NCBI GenBank assembly: GCA_009377605.1
Contig: WHTT01000004.1
Coordinates: 1 to 64,000, forward strand
DNA from: Luteitalea sp.
Lineage (GTDB): Bacteria; Acidobacteriota; Vicinamibacteria; Vicinamibacterales; Vicinamibacteraceae
DNA: 64,000 nt
Direction of reading: 5' to 3'
The translations under genes were made by a program, and so were the position numbers. The notes under the pieces are model-generated. The model saw nothing but the letters and a program-made list of their open reading frames with translations. It was not told the origin of the DNA and did not search any database. Shown here piece after piece: positions 8,441 to 16,734 of this stretch (the first letter of the stretch is position 1; the number at the start of each line of letters is the position of its first letter).

Positions 8441-8463
8441 GTCGGGTCCCGACGGGACCCGAC
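8441..8463 (+). promoter_or_regulatory. perfect 10-bp hairpin between btuC and btuF
   Basis: GTCGGGTCCC-GAC-GGGACCCGAC is a perfect inverted repeat with a 3-nt loop. It has no T-run, so it may tune the btuF:btuC ratio by stabilising mRNA or partly stalling transcription. That role is inference. Confidence 0.5.
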
Positions 8464-8537
8464 GGTGGCGGAGGCGGTCAGCCCTGCCAACATCGGTGCC
8501 GTACGACGAGCTTACCAGGGACCTCAGTGAGCACAAC

Positions 8538-9515
8538 GTGGTGGTGAATCGTTCTCAGCGCGGTCGGGTGACGGTCGCGGGCCTTCTCCTCGTTGCCTTC
8601 ATTGCAGCGGTTGCAGGCGGCCTCTGGTGGCTACAAACGAGCAGGCAGCCGGCGCGGCCGGGCCCGTTCTTTGAAGCGAGGCAGGAGGCAAGCCCGCAGT
8701 CGAGCTCGACGACCTCGGCTCGGCCGGCGCAGCGAGTGATCTCGCTCGTCCCAGCCGTGACGGAGATGCTGTTTGCGATCGAGGCGGGCCCGCAGGTCGT
8801 CGGTGTCAGTAGCTTCGACCACTATCCGGGGGCGGTTCAGCAGCTGCCTCGGGTCGGCGCTCTGGTCGATCCCGACCTCGAGCGTGTCCTCTCGCTCGAG
8901 CCCGATCTCGTCGTCACCTACGGCAGTCAGGAACAGTTGCAGCGGCAGCTCCAGCGCGCAGGCATCGACGCCTTGAGCTACCGCCATGGCGGTATTGGCC
9001 ATGCGCTCGACACGATGCGCCTGTTGGGAGTGCGCACTGGCCACGACGAGGCGGCCATGCGAGCGACAGTCCGGATCAGCACCGCTCTTGCTGCCATTGG
9101 TCGGCGAGTCGCGGGCCGTCCGCGGCCGCGCACGCTGCTCGTGATTGCACGGGAGCCCTTCACGCTGCGCGGCATCTATGTCAGCGCCGCCCGGGGCTTC
9201 CTCCACGAGCTCCTCACGCTCGCCGGTGGTGACGATGTGATGGGGGACGTTCCGCGAGAGAGCGTTCAAGCCACGACCGAAGCGATCCTCGCGCGTGCCC
9301 CTGACGTCATTCTCGAGATTCACGGCGGCCCCAAGCCGGACGCCGCAACCATGGATCGCGAGCGACGCGTCTGGTCGAAACTGTCCGGCATACCGGCCGT
9401 GCGCACCGATCGCATTTACCTGCTCTATGACGATGGGCTGGTAGTACCGGGACCGCGCATGCCGTTCGCGGCGGAGCAGTTTGCGCGGGTCCTGCATCCA
9501 GGGGCGTTCCGATGA
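8538..9515 (+). CDS. btuF: membrane-anchored cobalamin-binding protein BtuF
   Basis: Periplasmic binding component of the B12 importer (class III substrate-binding fold). A single N-terminal membrane segment (VTVAGLLLVAFIAAVAGGLWWL) replaces a cleavable signal and a Ser/Gln/Pro linker follows. The binding domain shows VISLVPAVTEMLFAI, VVGVSSFDHYP, VDPDLERVLSLEPDLVV, a middle helix and LARAPDVILEIHGG. The start is uncertain: consecutive GTG codons at 8538, 8541 and 8544 precede the membrane segment, and the frame is open to a TTG at 8439 inside the hairpin. It overlaps the next gene by ATGA, so the DUF71 gene is translationally coupled to it. Confidence 0.85.
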   Translation: MVVNRSQRGRVTVAGLLLVAFIAAVAGGLWWLQTSRQPARPGPFFEARQEASPQSSSTTSARPAQRVISLVPAVTEMLFAIEAGPQVVGVSSFDHYPGAVQQLPRVGALVDPDLERVLSLEPDLVVTYGSQEQLQRQLQRAGIDALSYRHGGIGHALDTMRLLGVRTGHDEAAMRATVRISTALAAIGRRVAGRPRPRTLLVIAREPFTLRGIYVSAARGFLHELLTLAGGDDVMGDVPRESVQATTEAILARAPDVILEIHGGPKPDAATMDRERRVWSKLSGIPAVRTDRIYLLYDDGLVVPGPRMPFAAEQFARVLHPGAFR

Positions 9516-10222
9516 GTCGATCCCGTGTGCTGGTGTCGTGGAGCTCTGGCAAGGACAGCGCGTGGATGCTGCACGTCTTGCGTGAGCAGGGCGGGCTCGA
9601 GATTGGCGGGCTGCTCACGACGTTGAACGAAGCCTTCGAGCGGGTCGCGATGCACGGTGTCCGCCGGGTCCTCGTCGAAGCACAGGCCGCCGCGGCCCGC
9701 CTGCCACTGCGGCTCGTGCCGCTGCCCTGGCCGTGCACGAATGACATGTACGAGGCGCGCATGAGTGAGGCGCTTCGTGCGGCCGTGGCGGACGGCTTCA
9801 CGCACGTCGCGTTTGGCGATCTCTTCTTGGAGGATGTCAAGCAGTATCGCGAGCGGCAACTTGCAGGCAGCGGCCTCTCGCCGATCTTTCCACTGTGGGG
9901 TCGCGACACCACCGAGTTGGCGCGTGAGATGCTCGACTCTGGGCTTCGCGCGCGGATCGTCTGCCTTGATCCGCGGGCCGTGCCGCGATCGCTCGCGGGC
10001 CGAGAGTACGATGACGCATTCCTATCGGCGCTTTCGGATGCGGGGACGATAGACCCATGCGGCGAGCGAGGCGAGTTCCACACCTTCGCCTACGCTGGTC
10101 CGATGTTCCACACTGCGGTGCCGCACGCGGTTGGCGAGACCGCCGAACGAGACGGTTTCGTGTTCTCCGATATCATGGCACCCACTACTCAGCGAACGCG
10201 GTCTCAACCGGACGCGGAATGA
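9512..10222 (+). CDS. DUF71/COG2102 ATP-binding protein (Dph6-like), putative B12 salvage enzyme
   Basis: Member of the PP-loop ATPase family that includes eukaryotic/archaeal diphthine-ammonia ligase. The 236-residue protein has the nucleotide loop WSSGKDSAW (about residues 11-19), the middle motif TNDMYEARM and the C-terminal catalytic block GERGEFHTFAYAGPMF. Bacteria do not make diphthamide. Published comparative genomics of DUF71 predicted a subgroup linked to B12 salvage through clustering with cobalamin transport genes; the position here, overlapping btuF in a riboswitch-controlled operon, is exactly that context. A ligase acting on a cobalamin precursor side chain is a reasonable guess but unproven. 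Its 3' end overlaps the convergent mqnD by 38 bases. Confidence 0.85.
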   Translation: MSRSRVLVSWSSGKDSAWMLHVLREQGGLEIGGLLTTLNEAFERVAMHGVRRVLVEAQAAAARLPLRLVPLPWPCTNDMYEARMSEALRAAVADGFTHVAFGDLFLEDVKQYRERQLAGSGLSPIFPLWGRDTTELAREMLDSGLRARIVCLDPRAVPRSLAGREYDDAFLSALSDAGTIDPCGERGEFHTFAYAGPMFHTAVPHAVGETAERDGFVFSDIMAPTTQRTRSQPDAE

Positions 10223-11012
10223 GCCTGAGCGCCCACGCTTCATCGAAGAAGCGCTGCACCGCGGCGCGCCCACGTTCACCGTAGTCGAGCGTCAGATCGT
10301 TCACATACATCCCGACGAAGGTGTCCGTGCGCTCGCGATCGAGGCCGCGACCAAACTGTTCCGCATACGCGATGGCTTCCGTGCGGTGGTCGAGCGCGTA
10401 CGCAATGCTGTCACGCAGCAGCTTGGATACGCGGAGCATGTTGTCAGGACCGAGATCGCGACGAATGACGTTGCATCCGAGCGGCAGCGGCAAGCCGGCG
10501 GTCTTCTCTCTCCACCAGGCACCGAGATCGATGAGCTGACGCAAGCCGGCCTCCTCGTAGGTCAGCTGTCCCTCGTGGATGAGCAGACCGGCGTCCACCT
10601 TGCCATCGCGAACCGCTTCTAGAATCTGGTCGAAAGGTAGCACGCGATGCCTCAAGCCAGGTTGATACATCTGGAGGACCAGCCAGGCAGAAGTGCGCAT
10701 GCCGGGAATCGCGACTTCCAAATCGTCCAACCGAGACGCTGCCTCCGCGCGAGTCACGACCATCGGTCCGTAGCCATCGCCCATACTGGCGCCATGCGGT
10801 AGCAACGCATACCGATCGCCAAGATAGGCGTAGGCATGAAAGGACACCGCGGTCACCTCGTAGCGTCCCTCGAGCGCCGCCTGATTCAATGATTCGATAT
10901 CGGCAAGGACCTGGGTGACCTCGAGATCACCGGTATCAATCGCACCGGACGCGAGGCCGTAGAACATAAAAGCATCATCGGAATCAGGGCTATGTGCCAC
11001 GGTTATCTTCAT
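10185..11012 (-). CDS. mqnD: 1,4-dihydroxy-6-naphthoate synthase MqnD
   Basis: Futalosine-pathway enzyme that converts cyclic dehypoxanthinyl futalosine to 1,4-dihydroxy-6-naphthoate. Family motifs visible: HSPDSDDAFMFYGL near the N-terminus, EVTQVLADIESLNQAAL, and VSFHAYAYLGDRYALLPHGASMGDGYGPMVV, which distinguishes MqnD from its relative MqnA. The length of 275 residues is normal. It is transcribed away from the CLC gene on the same strand (26-bp gap) and runs tail to tail into the DUF71 gene. Confidence 0.92.
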   Translation of the reverse strand: MKITVAHSPDSDDAFMFYGLASGAIDTGDLEVTQVLADIESLNQAALEGRYEVTAVSFHAYAYLGDRYALLPHGASMGDGYGPMVVTRAEAASRLDDLEVAIPGMRTSAWLVLQMYQPGLRHRVLPFDQILEAVRDGKVDAGLLIHEGQLTYEEAGLRQLIDLGAWWREKTAGLPLPLGCNVIRRDLGPDNMLRVSKLLRDSIAYALDHRTEAIAYAEQFGRGLDRERTDTFVGMYVNDLTLDYGERGRAAVQRFFDEAWALRLIPRPVETAFAE

Positions 11013-11038
11013 TGGGCTATTTTCTCATGAGTGGCCGT

Positions 11039-12799
11039 TCATCTTCGTCGCAACACCCGCTCGTAGATGCGCATGACATCCCGCCGTGAGACCACGCCAA
11101 CAGGCATCGCGTCGGTCTCGCTGCGTACGACGACGAGCGCGTCGGAATCGGATTCGCTCAGCCGCGTGAGGGCCGTGACCAATCGGTCGGAGACCAGGAT
11201 ATTCGCCTCACTGGCGCGCGTCATGATGGCATCCAGCGACGCCGGACGCTTCTCTGCAACCGCGGCGGCCGAGAGCTGGTCCATGCTGACGACGCCGATG
11301 ACACGGTGCTCGGCGTCGACCACTGGTAGCGCCGGTGCGCGTGCCTGCACCGCCACCGACAGGGCGCTCAGCACGCTCGTGCTGGGCGCCACAGCGGGCA
11401 AGTTCTTGCGCATCGCCTGCTCGACCGTGAATGCGTGCACGCGCTCGAGCTCCTGCCCGGCGTAATACGCGATGTTCTGCTGGCGAAGCTTGAGCGTGTA
11501 GATGGACTCGCCCACCAGACGGCGCGTCACGACAATGGCGACCACGGTCGCCAGCATGGAGGGCAGGATGATGCGGTAGTCGTCGGTCATCTCGAAGAGC
11601 AGGATGATCGCGGTGAGCGGCGCCAGCGCGGTGCCGCCGACGACCGCACCAATCCCCACGAGCGCGTATGCGCCGCTCCCGGCGGTGACCGTTGGAAACA
11701 CCAAGTGGACCAGCCAGCCAAAGGCGCCACCCAGCACGGCGCCGATGTACATCGACGGGCCGAACACGCCTCCCGAACCGCCCGAGGCGAGCGTGAGTGA
11801 CGTCGAGACGATCTTGAGCGGGACCAGGAGCGCGAGCAGCCACGCCGGGCCGAGCGTGCCCCATGTCGCACCCTGGATGGTCTCGCTACCGGTCCCGAAG
11901 ATATCCGGCGCGAAGCGGCCAACGATCCCTACCATCAAGCCGCCAAGAGCGGGCTTCGACCACGCTGGCAGCTCCCATCGATCGAAGCGTTCCTCGAGCG
12001 CGTACAGCGTCCGAATGAAGCCGGTCGCGGCGAGCCCGGCCAACAGTCCCAGCAGGGCGTAGAACAGCATCTCCACATCGCTGACGACGTCGTACCGCGG
12101 AACGACGAACGAGGGATAGTTGCCGAACAGGCTGCGCGAGACCACCGTGGCACTGATGGATGACAGAATGACAGCGCCAAACGCCGGGGTCAGCTCGCCG
12201 GTGATGACCTCGAGCGCGAAAATGGCGCCGCCGATCGGTGCGTTGAACACCGCCGCGAGGCCGCCCGCGGCGCCGCAGGCCACGAACGTGCGCATGCGCT
12301 CCGCGGGAATACCGAGGCGATGGCCAAGCGCGGAGGCCAGCGAGGCGCCAATCTGCACCATCGGGCCTTCTTGGCCGGCCGATCCGCCCGAGCCAATCGA
12401 GATCGCCGAGGCCGCCGTCTTGACGACAGCGACGCGGCCCTGAATACGACCACCACGCGTCGCAACCGCCGTCATGACTTCAGGCACACCGTGCCCGCGT
12501 GCTTCCGGTGCAAACCGAGCGATCAAGGGGCCAACAATGAGCCCACCGAGCGCGGGAAGGAGTACGACGGCAGACGGGCCGAGCGCGCCAAGGCGTCCTG
12601 CCAAGGAATCGAAGAACAGGTGGTGGACGCCCCGCAAGGAGTACATGAACGCAGCCGAGCCCAGGCCTGCGAGGATCCCGACACCGATGGCCGCGAGGAG
12701 CAGATAGTTCTCCTCGGCCACGCGTGACAATCCCGTCAGCCGCAGGAAGGCGACCTGTACGCGCCGGCGCCACTGCCGCAGCCGGGCTCTCACCGTCAT
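11039..12799 (-). CDS. CLC-family chloride channel or H+/Cl- antiporter with two CBS domains
   Basis: Membrane chloride transporter of 586 residues. The first 420 residues form the CLC core, with the selectivity-filter motifs GSGGSAGQEGPMVQIGA (the glutamate is the gating Glu position) and GGSGGVFGPSMYIGAVLGG. The C-terminus (about 440-580) carries a CBS pair (MRKNLPAVAPSTSVLSAL..., MTRASEANILVSDRLVTAL...), which usually binds adenine nucleotides and regulates gating. Whether it is a channel or an exchanger cannot be decided from sequence. It overlaps the upstream PDZ gene by ATGA, so the two are co-transcribed. Confidence 0.9.
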   Translation of the reverse strand: MTVRARLRQWRRRVQVAFLRLTGLSRVAEENYLLLAAIGVGILAGLGSAAFMYSLRGVHHLFFDSLAGRLGALGPSAVVLLPALGGLIVGPLIARFAPEARGHGVPEVMTAVATRGGRIQGRVAVVKTAASAISIGSGGSAGQEGPMVQIGASLASALGHRLGIPAERMRTFVACGAAGGLAAVFNAPIGGAIFALEVITGELTPAFGAVILSSISATVVSRSLFGNYPSFVVPRYDVVSDVEMLFYALLGLLAGLAATGFIRTLYALEERFDRWELPAWSKPALGGLMVGIVGRFAPDIFGTGSETIQGATWGTLGPAWLLALLVPLKIVSTSLTLASGGSGGVFGPSMYIGAVLGGAFGWLVHLVFPTVTAGSGAYALVGIGAVVGGTALAPLTAIILLFEMTDDYRIILPSMLATVVAIVVTRRLVGESIYTLKLRQQNIAYYAGQELERVHAFTVEQAMRKNLPAVAPSTSVLSALSVAVQARAPALPVVDAEHRVIGVVSMDQLSAAAVAEKRPASLDAIMTRASEANILVSDRLVTALTRLSESDSDALVVVRSETDAMPVGVVSRRDVMRIYERVLRRR

Positions 12800-14088
12800 C
12801 GCTCGTCCTCCGCCTCGTTCGCGCCTTTCGTTCCCGTCACGCCAGCGGGACCGGAGAGGACGATGAAGTGACGCGTATCGCGCCGACGGACCGTCACCAG
12901 GTGTTGTCCGCCCTCGGCGAGCGCCCGAGCGAGGTCCGCTGCAGTCATGACCGGTTGCTTGTCGACCATTTCAACGATGTCGCCGGTCTCGAGCCCTGCG
13001 GTTGCAGCGTCGCTGCCCGGCAGCACGCGCACGGCCACGCCGACGGTTTCCGTGACGTCAACGCCCGCGTCATCATGCAAGAAAGTCCATGGCACCTGAA
13101 GATCCGCGATTTTGATCTCCACAGCATTCTCGTCGGACCCCGCACGCAGGAGTGTGAGACTGGCTGCGGCCGGCAGCGCATTGGCGACCGCCTCGGCTCG
13201 GTCGAGCGTCGCGTCGCCGACTCTGACCCCTTGCAGCACATCACCCGGCTGCAAACCTGCCTCGGCGGCCGGCGAGCCCGGGTCCACGTGAACGACGACG
13301 ATGCGCCCCAGGGGAAACAGGGGCCGGAGCGCTTCGTCGATGGTTTGAAGGTCGGCACCAATCCAGGGATGACGATGCGAGCCGCCCTCGCCGAGGGCAT
13401 CGAGGATCTCGTGAAGCAGCTCGACATCGAGTGGCTGTGCTTCGTCGACGCCGGAGGCGATGAAGCTCACCAGACCGCCGTCCAGGTCGACGACCGTGGC
13501 ACCTGCCGGCACGCGATCTTGCCGAAGCCGTGTCCCGAGCTGCCATGCCGTGCCGGGCGCGGCAATGACGCGTGTGGAGGCCGTTCCCCCAGTCGGCTGA
13601 ATCGCCAGAAACGGCCCCAGCTCGTCCGGGTCTTGGCGGGCCAACGCCACTCCCGCAACGTCGAACGGCTCGTTCGGCGTGAGCAGGAGCACGCCGTGCA
13701 CGAGGTCGCGTCCTCGGACGGTGGCGCGCGCGACCCTGCCGTCGAGCGTTTGCACGGTCCAGCGCTCGCTCCCGCTCGTCGCGCCGACGAGCACGCCAAG
13801 GCTTTGTGCCAAGACAACGCCGCCGCTGGGCGCTCCGCTTGCGGGCGTCGCCAGAACCAGCGACGGCCGCAGCCCCTCCGCGAGGTGCGCGATGAACTCC
13901 GCTTGGTAAACGAGCGGCGTCTTGTCCAGTCCGCGCCGCGTCTCCGGAGCTTCGATGTTGAACGACTTGGCCGGCAGTGTAGGGAGCAGTGGCGGCGTAT
14001 TGCGGGTCTGGCGCAGCACGTCGACGCCAATGACGATCAACGCACCAAGAGCCAACAGCCCCAGCAGCAGGCGCGTCCGGCGTGACAT
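12796..14088 (-). CDS. membrane-anchored PDZ protein, probable inactive HtrA relative
   Basis: 430-residue protein with an N-terminal membrane anchor (LLLGLLALGALIVIGVDVL), a trypsin-like beta-barrel region (about 70-240) and two PDZ domains (about 245-320, IVVVHVDPGSPAAEAGLQPGDVLQG; about 335-410, VRVLPGSDAATAGLETGDIVEMV). The catalytic triad of HtrA/DegP is not visible: the usual GNSGGPL serine motif is replaced by VVDLDGGLVSF. It is probably a scaffold or regulatory pseudoprotease of the periplasm. It is divergent from a second, similar PDZ gene (14144-15481), with 55 bases between the two chosen start codons, and is translationally coupled to the CLC gene. Confidence 0.8.
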   Translation of the reverse strand: MSRRTRLLLGLLALGALIVIGVDVLRQTRNTPPLLPTLPAKSFNIEAPETRRGLDKTPLVYQAEFIAHLAEGLRPSLVLATPASGAPSGGVVLAQSLGVLVGATSGSERWTVQTLDGRVARATVRGRDLVHGVLLLTPNEPFDVAGVALARQDPDELGPFLAIQPTGGTASTRVIAAPGTAWQLGTRLRQDRVPAGATVVDLDGGLVSFIASGVDEAQPLDVELLHEILDALGEGGSHRHPWIGADLQTIDEALRPLFPLGRIVVVHVDPGSPAAEAGLQPGDVLQGVRVGDATLDRAEAVANALPAAASLTLLRAGSDENAVEIKIADLQVPWTFLHDDAGVDVTETVGVAVRVLPGSDAATAGLETGDIVEMVDKQPVMTAADLARALAEGGQHLVTVRRRDTRHFIVLSGPAGVTGTKGANEAEDER

Positions 14089-14143
14089 GTGACTAAGGGT
14101 ATCGCGGTTGCATGGCGTGTGGAGCGCTGGATATGCTCGGGCG

Positions 14144-15481
14144 ATGTCGCGGCTCTCCTTTCAGCGCGTCACGCGAGAGACCCGTCTGCTCGCCACCACG
14201 CTCGTCGTGTCGATTGTCGTGCTGTTCCTCCTGGCGCGCTTCCGGTATCCAGCGCCGGAACCGACCGGCGATGCCACTACACAACCGCTCGCTCGGCTGG
14301 CCGCCACCGCCTCCTACGAGGAGCTGGCCAACGCCATCGAGCGGCTCGGGCCGCGCGCCCTCCCGTTGCTCGTCACGCTGCGCGTCGATCCGGGTGAGAC
14401 GCGCGACGATTTCGAGCCGTTCGCCTGGCGCGCACCAGCAGTCGATCTGCCCCGCTTCGTGCCTGCGCTGCGCGTTCGTGACGATCGTGCGATCGCCGTT
14501 CTGCCGCCGGGCGCACGCGTCCAGGGCATGATTGGCTCACGCGAGGTGCCAACCATCGTGAGCACCGACGCCATCCGGGGCGTGGTTCTACTCGAGGTAG
14601 CCAAGCAGTCTGCTGCCGTCATTTCGGTGTGGGACAGCGGCGCGCCGCTCGACACACCCCGGTATGTGGCAGCGGCGGAGGGCACGCGCGGTGGCCCGAC
14701 ACTGAGGCCGCTGTTCTTGGGGCGTACGGACCCCGTTCGCGACCTGCGGTGGAACACCGCCCTGCTGGCGCTGGGTGGAGCGGGCGCGGCGCCGATCGGC
14801 TCGTTCGTCTTCGCCCTCGACGGGCGCTTGGCCGGTGCGATCGTCGACACTGAAGGGGGTGCGGCGATTCTTCCCGCGGACGCGCTGATGCGCGTCTCGG
14901 ATCAGCTGGCGGAGGGCGGTTCCCTCACGACAGGCGACCTCGGCCTGACAGCGCAAGTACTGACACCGGCGCTGGCGATGGCGACCGGCGCACGGTCCGG
15001 CGTCGTGATCGCGTTCGTCGATCCGACCGGCCCCACGGCCAAGACCGTTCGGGTTGGCGATGTGGTGTGGGCTATTCGGGGGGAGACCGTTTACTCGGCA
15101 GACGGCTTCGGCACGCGGGTCGCACGCATGCGGCCCGGGACGCCCGTCAAGCTCTCGCTGATGCGGGGAGGTCGGAAATTGGAGGTCGACGCGACGGTTC
15201 GCGCGCACGAAGGCGGAGCCTCCGCCGCCGCCCCAGCCGGTCTCGGTCTCGTGATGCGTCAAGCCGACGGGCTCGGTGCTGAGGTCATGCGCGTGCTCCC
15301 ACGCAGTGCTGCCGCGTACGCAGGGCTCGCGCCAGGCGATCTCATCACCCAGATGGACAGCGAATCTGTGCCCACGCCAAGTACCGTCCAACGTCTCTAC
15401 GGGCAGGCCAAGCCCGGGCGCTTACTCATCGTCGGCGTCGAGCGCCGCGGAAAGTTCATGGTGCTGGCACTCGCAAAGTAG
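14144..15481 (+). CDS. membrane-anchored PDZ protein, second inactive HtrA relative
   Basis: 445-residue protein with the same plan as its divergent neighbour: an N-terminal anchor (LLATTLVVSIVVLFLLARF), a degenerate protease-like domain (about 70-270) and two C-terminal PDZ domains (GVVIAFVDPTGPTAKTVRVGDVVWAI; AEVMRVLPRSAAAYAGLAPGDLITQM, quoted in part). Where HtrA proteins have the catalytic GNSGGP, this one reads PIGSFVFALDGRLAGAIV, keeping the fold but not the motif. I start it at the ATG at 14144 rather than an in-frame ATG at 14108. It may pair with the neighbouring PDZ protein. It ends 26 bases before the antiporter genes. Confidence 0.8.
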   Translation: MSRLSFQRVTRETRLLATTLVVSIVVLFLLARFRYPAPEPTGDATTQPLARLAATASYEELANAIERLGPRALPLLVTLRVDPGETRDDFEPFAWRAPAVDLPRFVPALRVRDDRAIAVLPPGARVQGMIGSREVPTIVSTDAIRGVVLLEVAKQSAAVISVWDSGAPLDTPRYVAAAEGTRGGPTLRPLFLGRTDPVRDLRWNTALLALGGAGAAPIGSFVFALDGRLAGAIVDTEGGAAILPADALMRVSDQLAEGGSLTTGDLGLTAQVLTPALAMATGARSGVVIAFVDPTGPTAKTVRVGDVVWAIRGETVYSADGFGTRVARMRPGTPVKLSLMRGGRKLEVDATVRAHEGGASAAAPAGLGLVMRQADGLGAEVMRVLPRSAAAYAGLAPGDLITQMDSESVPTPSTVQRLYGQAKPGRLLIVGVERRGKFMVLALAK

Positions 15482-15505
15482 TGGCCAGTGGCCACTGACC
15501 ACTGA
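15480..15505. repeat. inverted CAGTGGCC short repeat
   Basis: GTGGCCAGTGGCCACTGACCACTG spans the gap after the PDZ gene; its centre CAGTGGCCACTG is a perfect palindrome. The units match the CAGTGGT heptads at 3773-3807 in inverted arrangement. Confidence 0.65.
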
Positions 15506-15507
15506 AT

Positions 15508-16734
15508 ATGCGTCGCCCCTTCGAAGAATCGCGTGAAATCGGTGGCGCCGACCCAATCGACGTCGGCATCGTGGCGCGCAGGCAGCCGCTGCGGGCGCTG
15601 CTCTCGGGGCTGTTGCGCCGGCGCGGCGCATTGGGACTGGCACCGGCCATCGCGCCAGCGGTCGTGTTCGTGCCGCTCGGTGTGGTGCTGGGGCCGGCGT
15701 TCCTGGGCCTGCTGTCGCGCAACGTGCTGGTTCACCTCGACGTGGTCGTCTCGGTCGGCCTCGCGGCACTTGGTGTCTTCGTCGGAACGGCGCTCAAGCT
15801 GCCGTCGGCGCGCGACCGAGCGCTGCTGGTTGCCGGATGTATCGAGTCATTCATCACGATTGGATTCGTGGCCGCGGCGCTCTGGTTTCTCCTCGTGCAG
15901 TGGGGGATGCCTCTTCTCTTGCCGCCGGCGCTGGTCGCGTTGACGCTGGGCATCTGTGCGGCAGCCTCGTCTGCCGGATCGGTGGAGAGCTCCTCCGACG
16001 AGAAGCATCGCACGGCGACGCGCATCGCGGACCTCGATGATGCCCTGCCCATCCTGATCGGTGGCGTCGCAATCGCCCTGGTCGCTTCGACGGGGGCCGC
16101 ACCTGTCAAAGACGCGTTGATGTCGGCCGGGCGCACCGCTCTCGCGGGCCTGGCGATTGCGGTAGCTGGTTGGTTGCTCTTCGAGCGGGCGCACAGCAAT
16201 ACCGAGCGCGGCGTCTTCATTGTCGGCACACTGGTCCTGCTCGGCGGGAGCGCAGCATCCCTGTCGGGGTCGCCGCTCTTGGCAGGCATGGCCGCCGGAT
16301 TGTTCTGGACCTGGATGCCAGGGCGTGCCGAGCAGATGGTCCGCGAGAGCCTGCGCAAGTTCCAGCATCCGCTCATCGTTTTGATGCTCCTGGTCGCCGG
16401 AGCGAGCTGCCGATTGACCATGGCGGCCATCTGGCTCTTCGCACCGCTGGTGCTCTTCCGGCTCGCGGGCAAGCTCGCTGGCGGCTGGGTAGCCGCGCGG
16501 TTGCGGGAGGAGGTCACACCGGGGGATCTGGGCACGTATCTGATCGCGCCTGGCTTGCTTGGCATTGCCTTTGCCCTCAACGTTCACCAGATGGGTGGAG
16601 CCGTGGGCGGAACCGATATCATCACCGCCACGTCGGCCGCGGCGCTGGCCAGTGAGGCGCTCGCGATTGTGCTGGTACCCACGAAGAGCGAAAGGCCGGA
16701 CGCTCCAATTCGCACGGAGACGACGCCCGCATGA
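15508..16734 (+). CDS. CPA-type cation/proton antiporter-like membrane protein
   Basis: 408-residue integral membrane protein with about eleven hydrophobic segments. Features recall the cation:proton antiporter (CPA) superfamily: a core SLGICAAASSAGSVESSSDEKH-like break between two helices (about residues 150-170) and a conserved-looking loop RIADLDDALPILIGGVAIALV. It overlaps the following Kef-type gene by ATGA, so the two are probably made together. Canonical ion-binding residues are hard to place; it could be a partner or diverged copy of the next gene. Annotation as an antiporter is by fold resemblance and context. Confidence 0.6.
   Translation: MRRPFEESREIGGADPIDVGIVARRQPLRALLSGLLRRRGALGLAPAIAPAVVFVPLGVVLGPAFLGLLSRNVLVHLDVVVSVGLAALGVFVGTALKLPSARDRALLVAGCIESFITIGFVAAALWFLLVQWGMPLLLPPALVALTLGICAAASSAGSVESSSDEKHRTATRIADLDDALPILIGGVAIALVASTGAAPVKDALMSAGRTALAGLAIAVAGWLLFERAHSNTERGVFIVGTLVLLGGSAASLSGSPLLAGMAAGLFWTWMPGRAEQMVRESLRKFQHPLIVLMLLVAGASCRLTMAAIWLFAPLVLFRLAGKLAGGWVAARLREEVTPGDLGTYLIAPGLLGIAFALNVHQMGGAVGGTDIITATSAAALASEALAIVLVPTKSERPDAPIRTETTPA

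Noticed and set aside
10185-11012. MqnA (chorismate dehydratase)
   Set aside because: SFHAYAYLGDRYALLPHGASMG and the N-terminal HSPDSDDAFMF are MqnD features.
12724-14085. 453-codon open frame on the plus strand opposite the PDZ gene
   Set aside because: It is antisense to a protein with clear PDZ domains and membrane anchor, and its translation has no domain features. It is a high-GC shadow.
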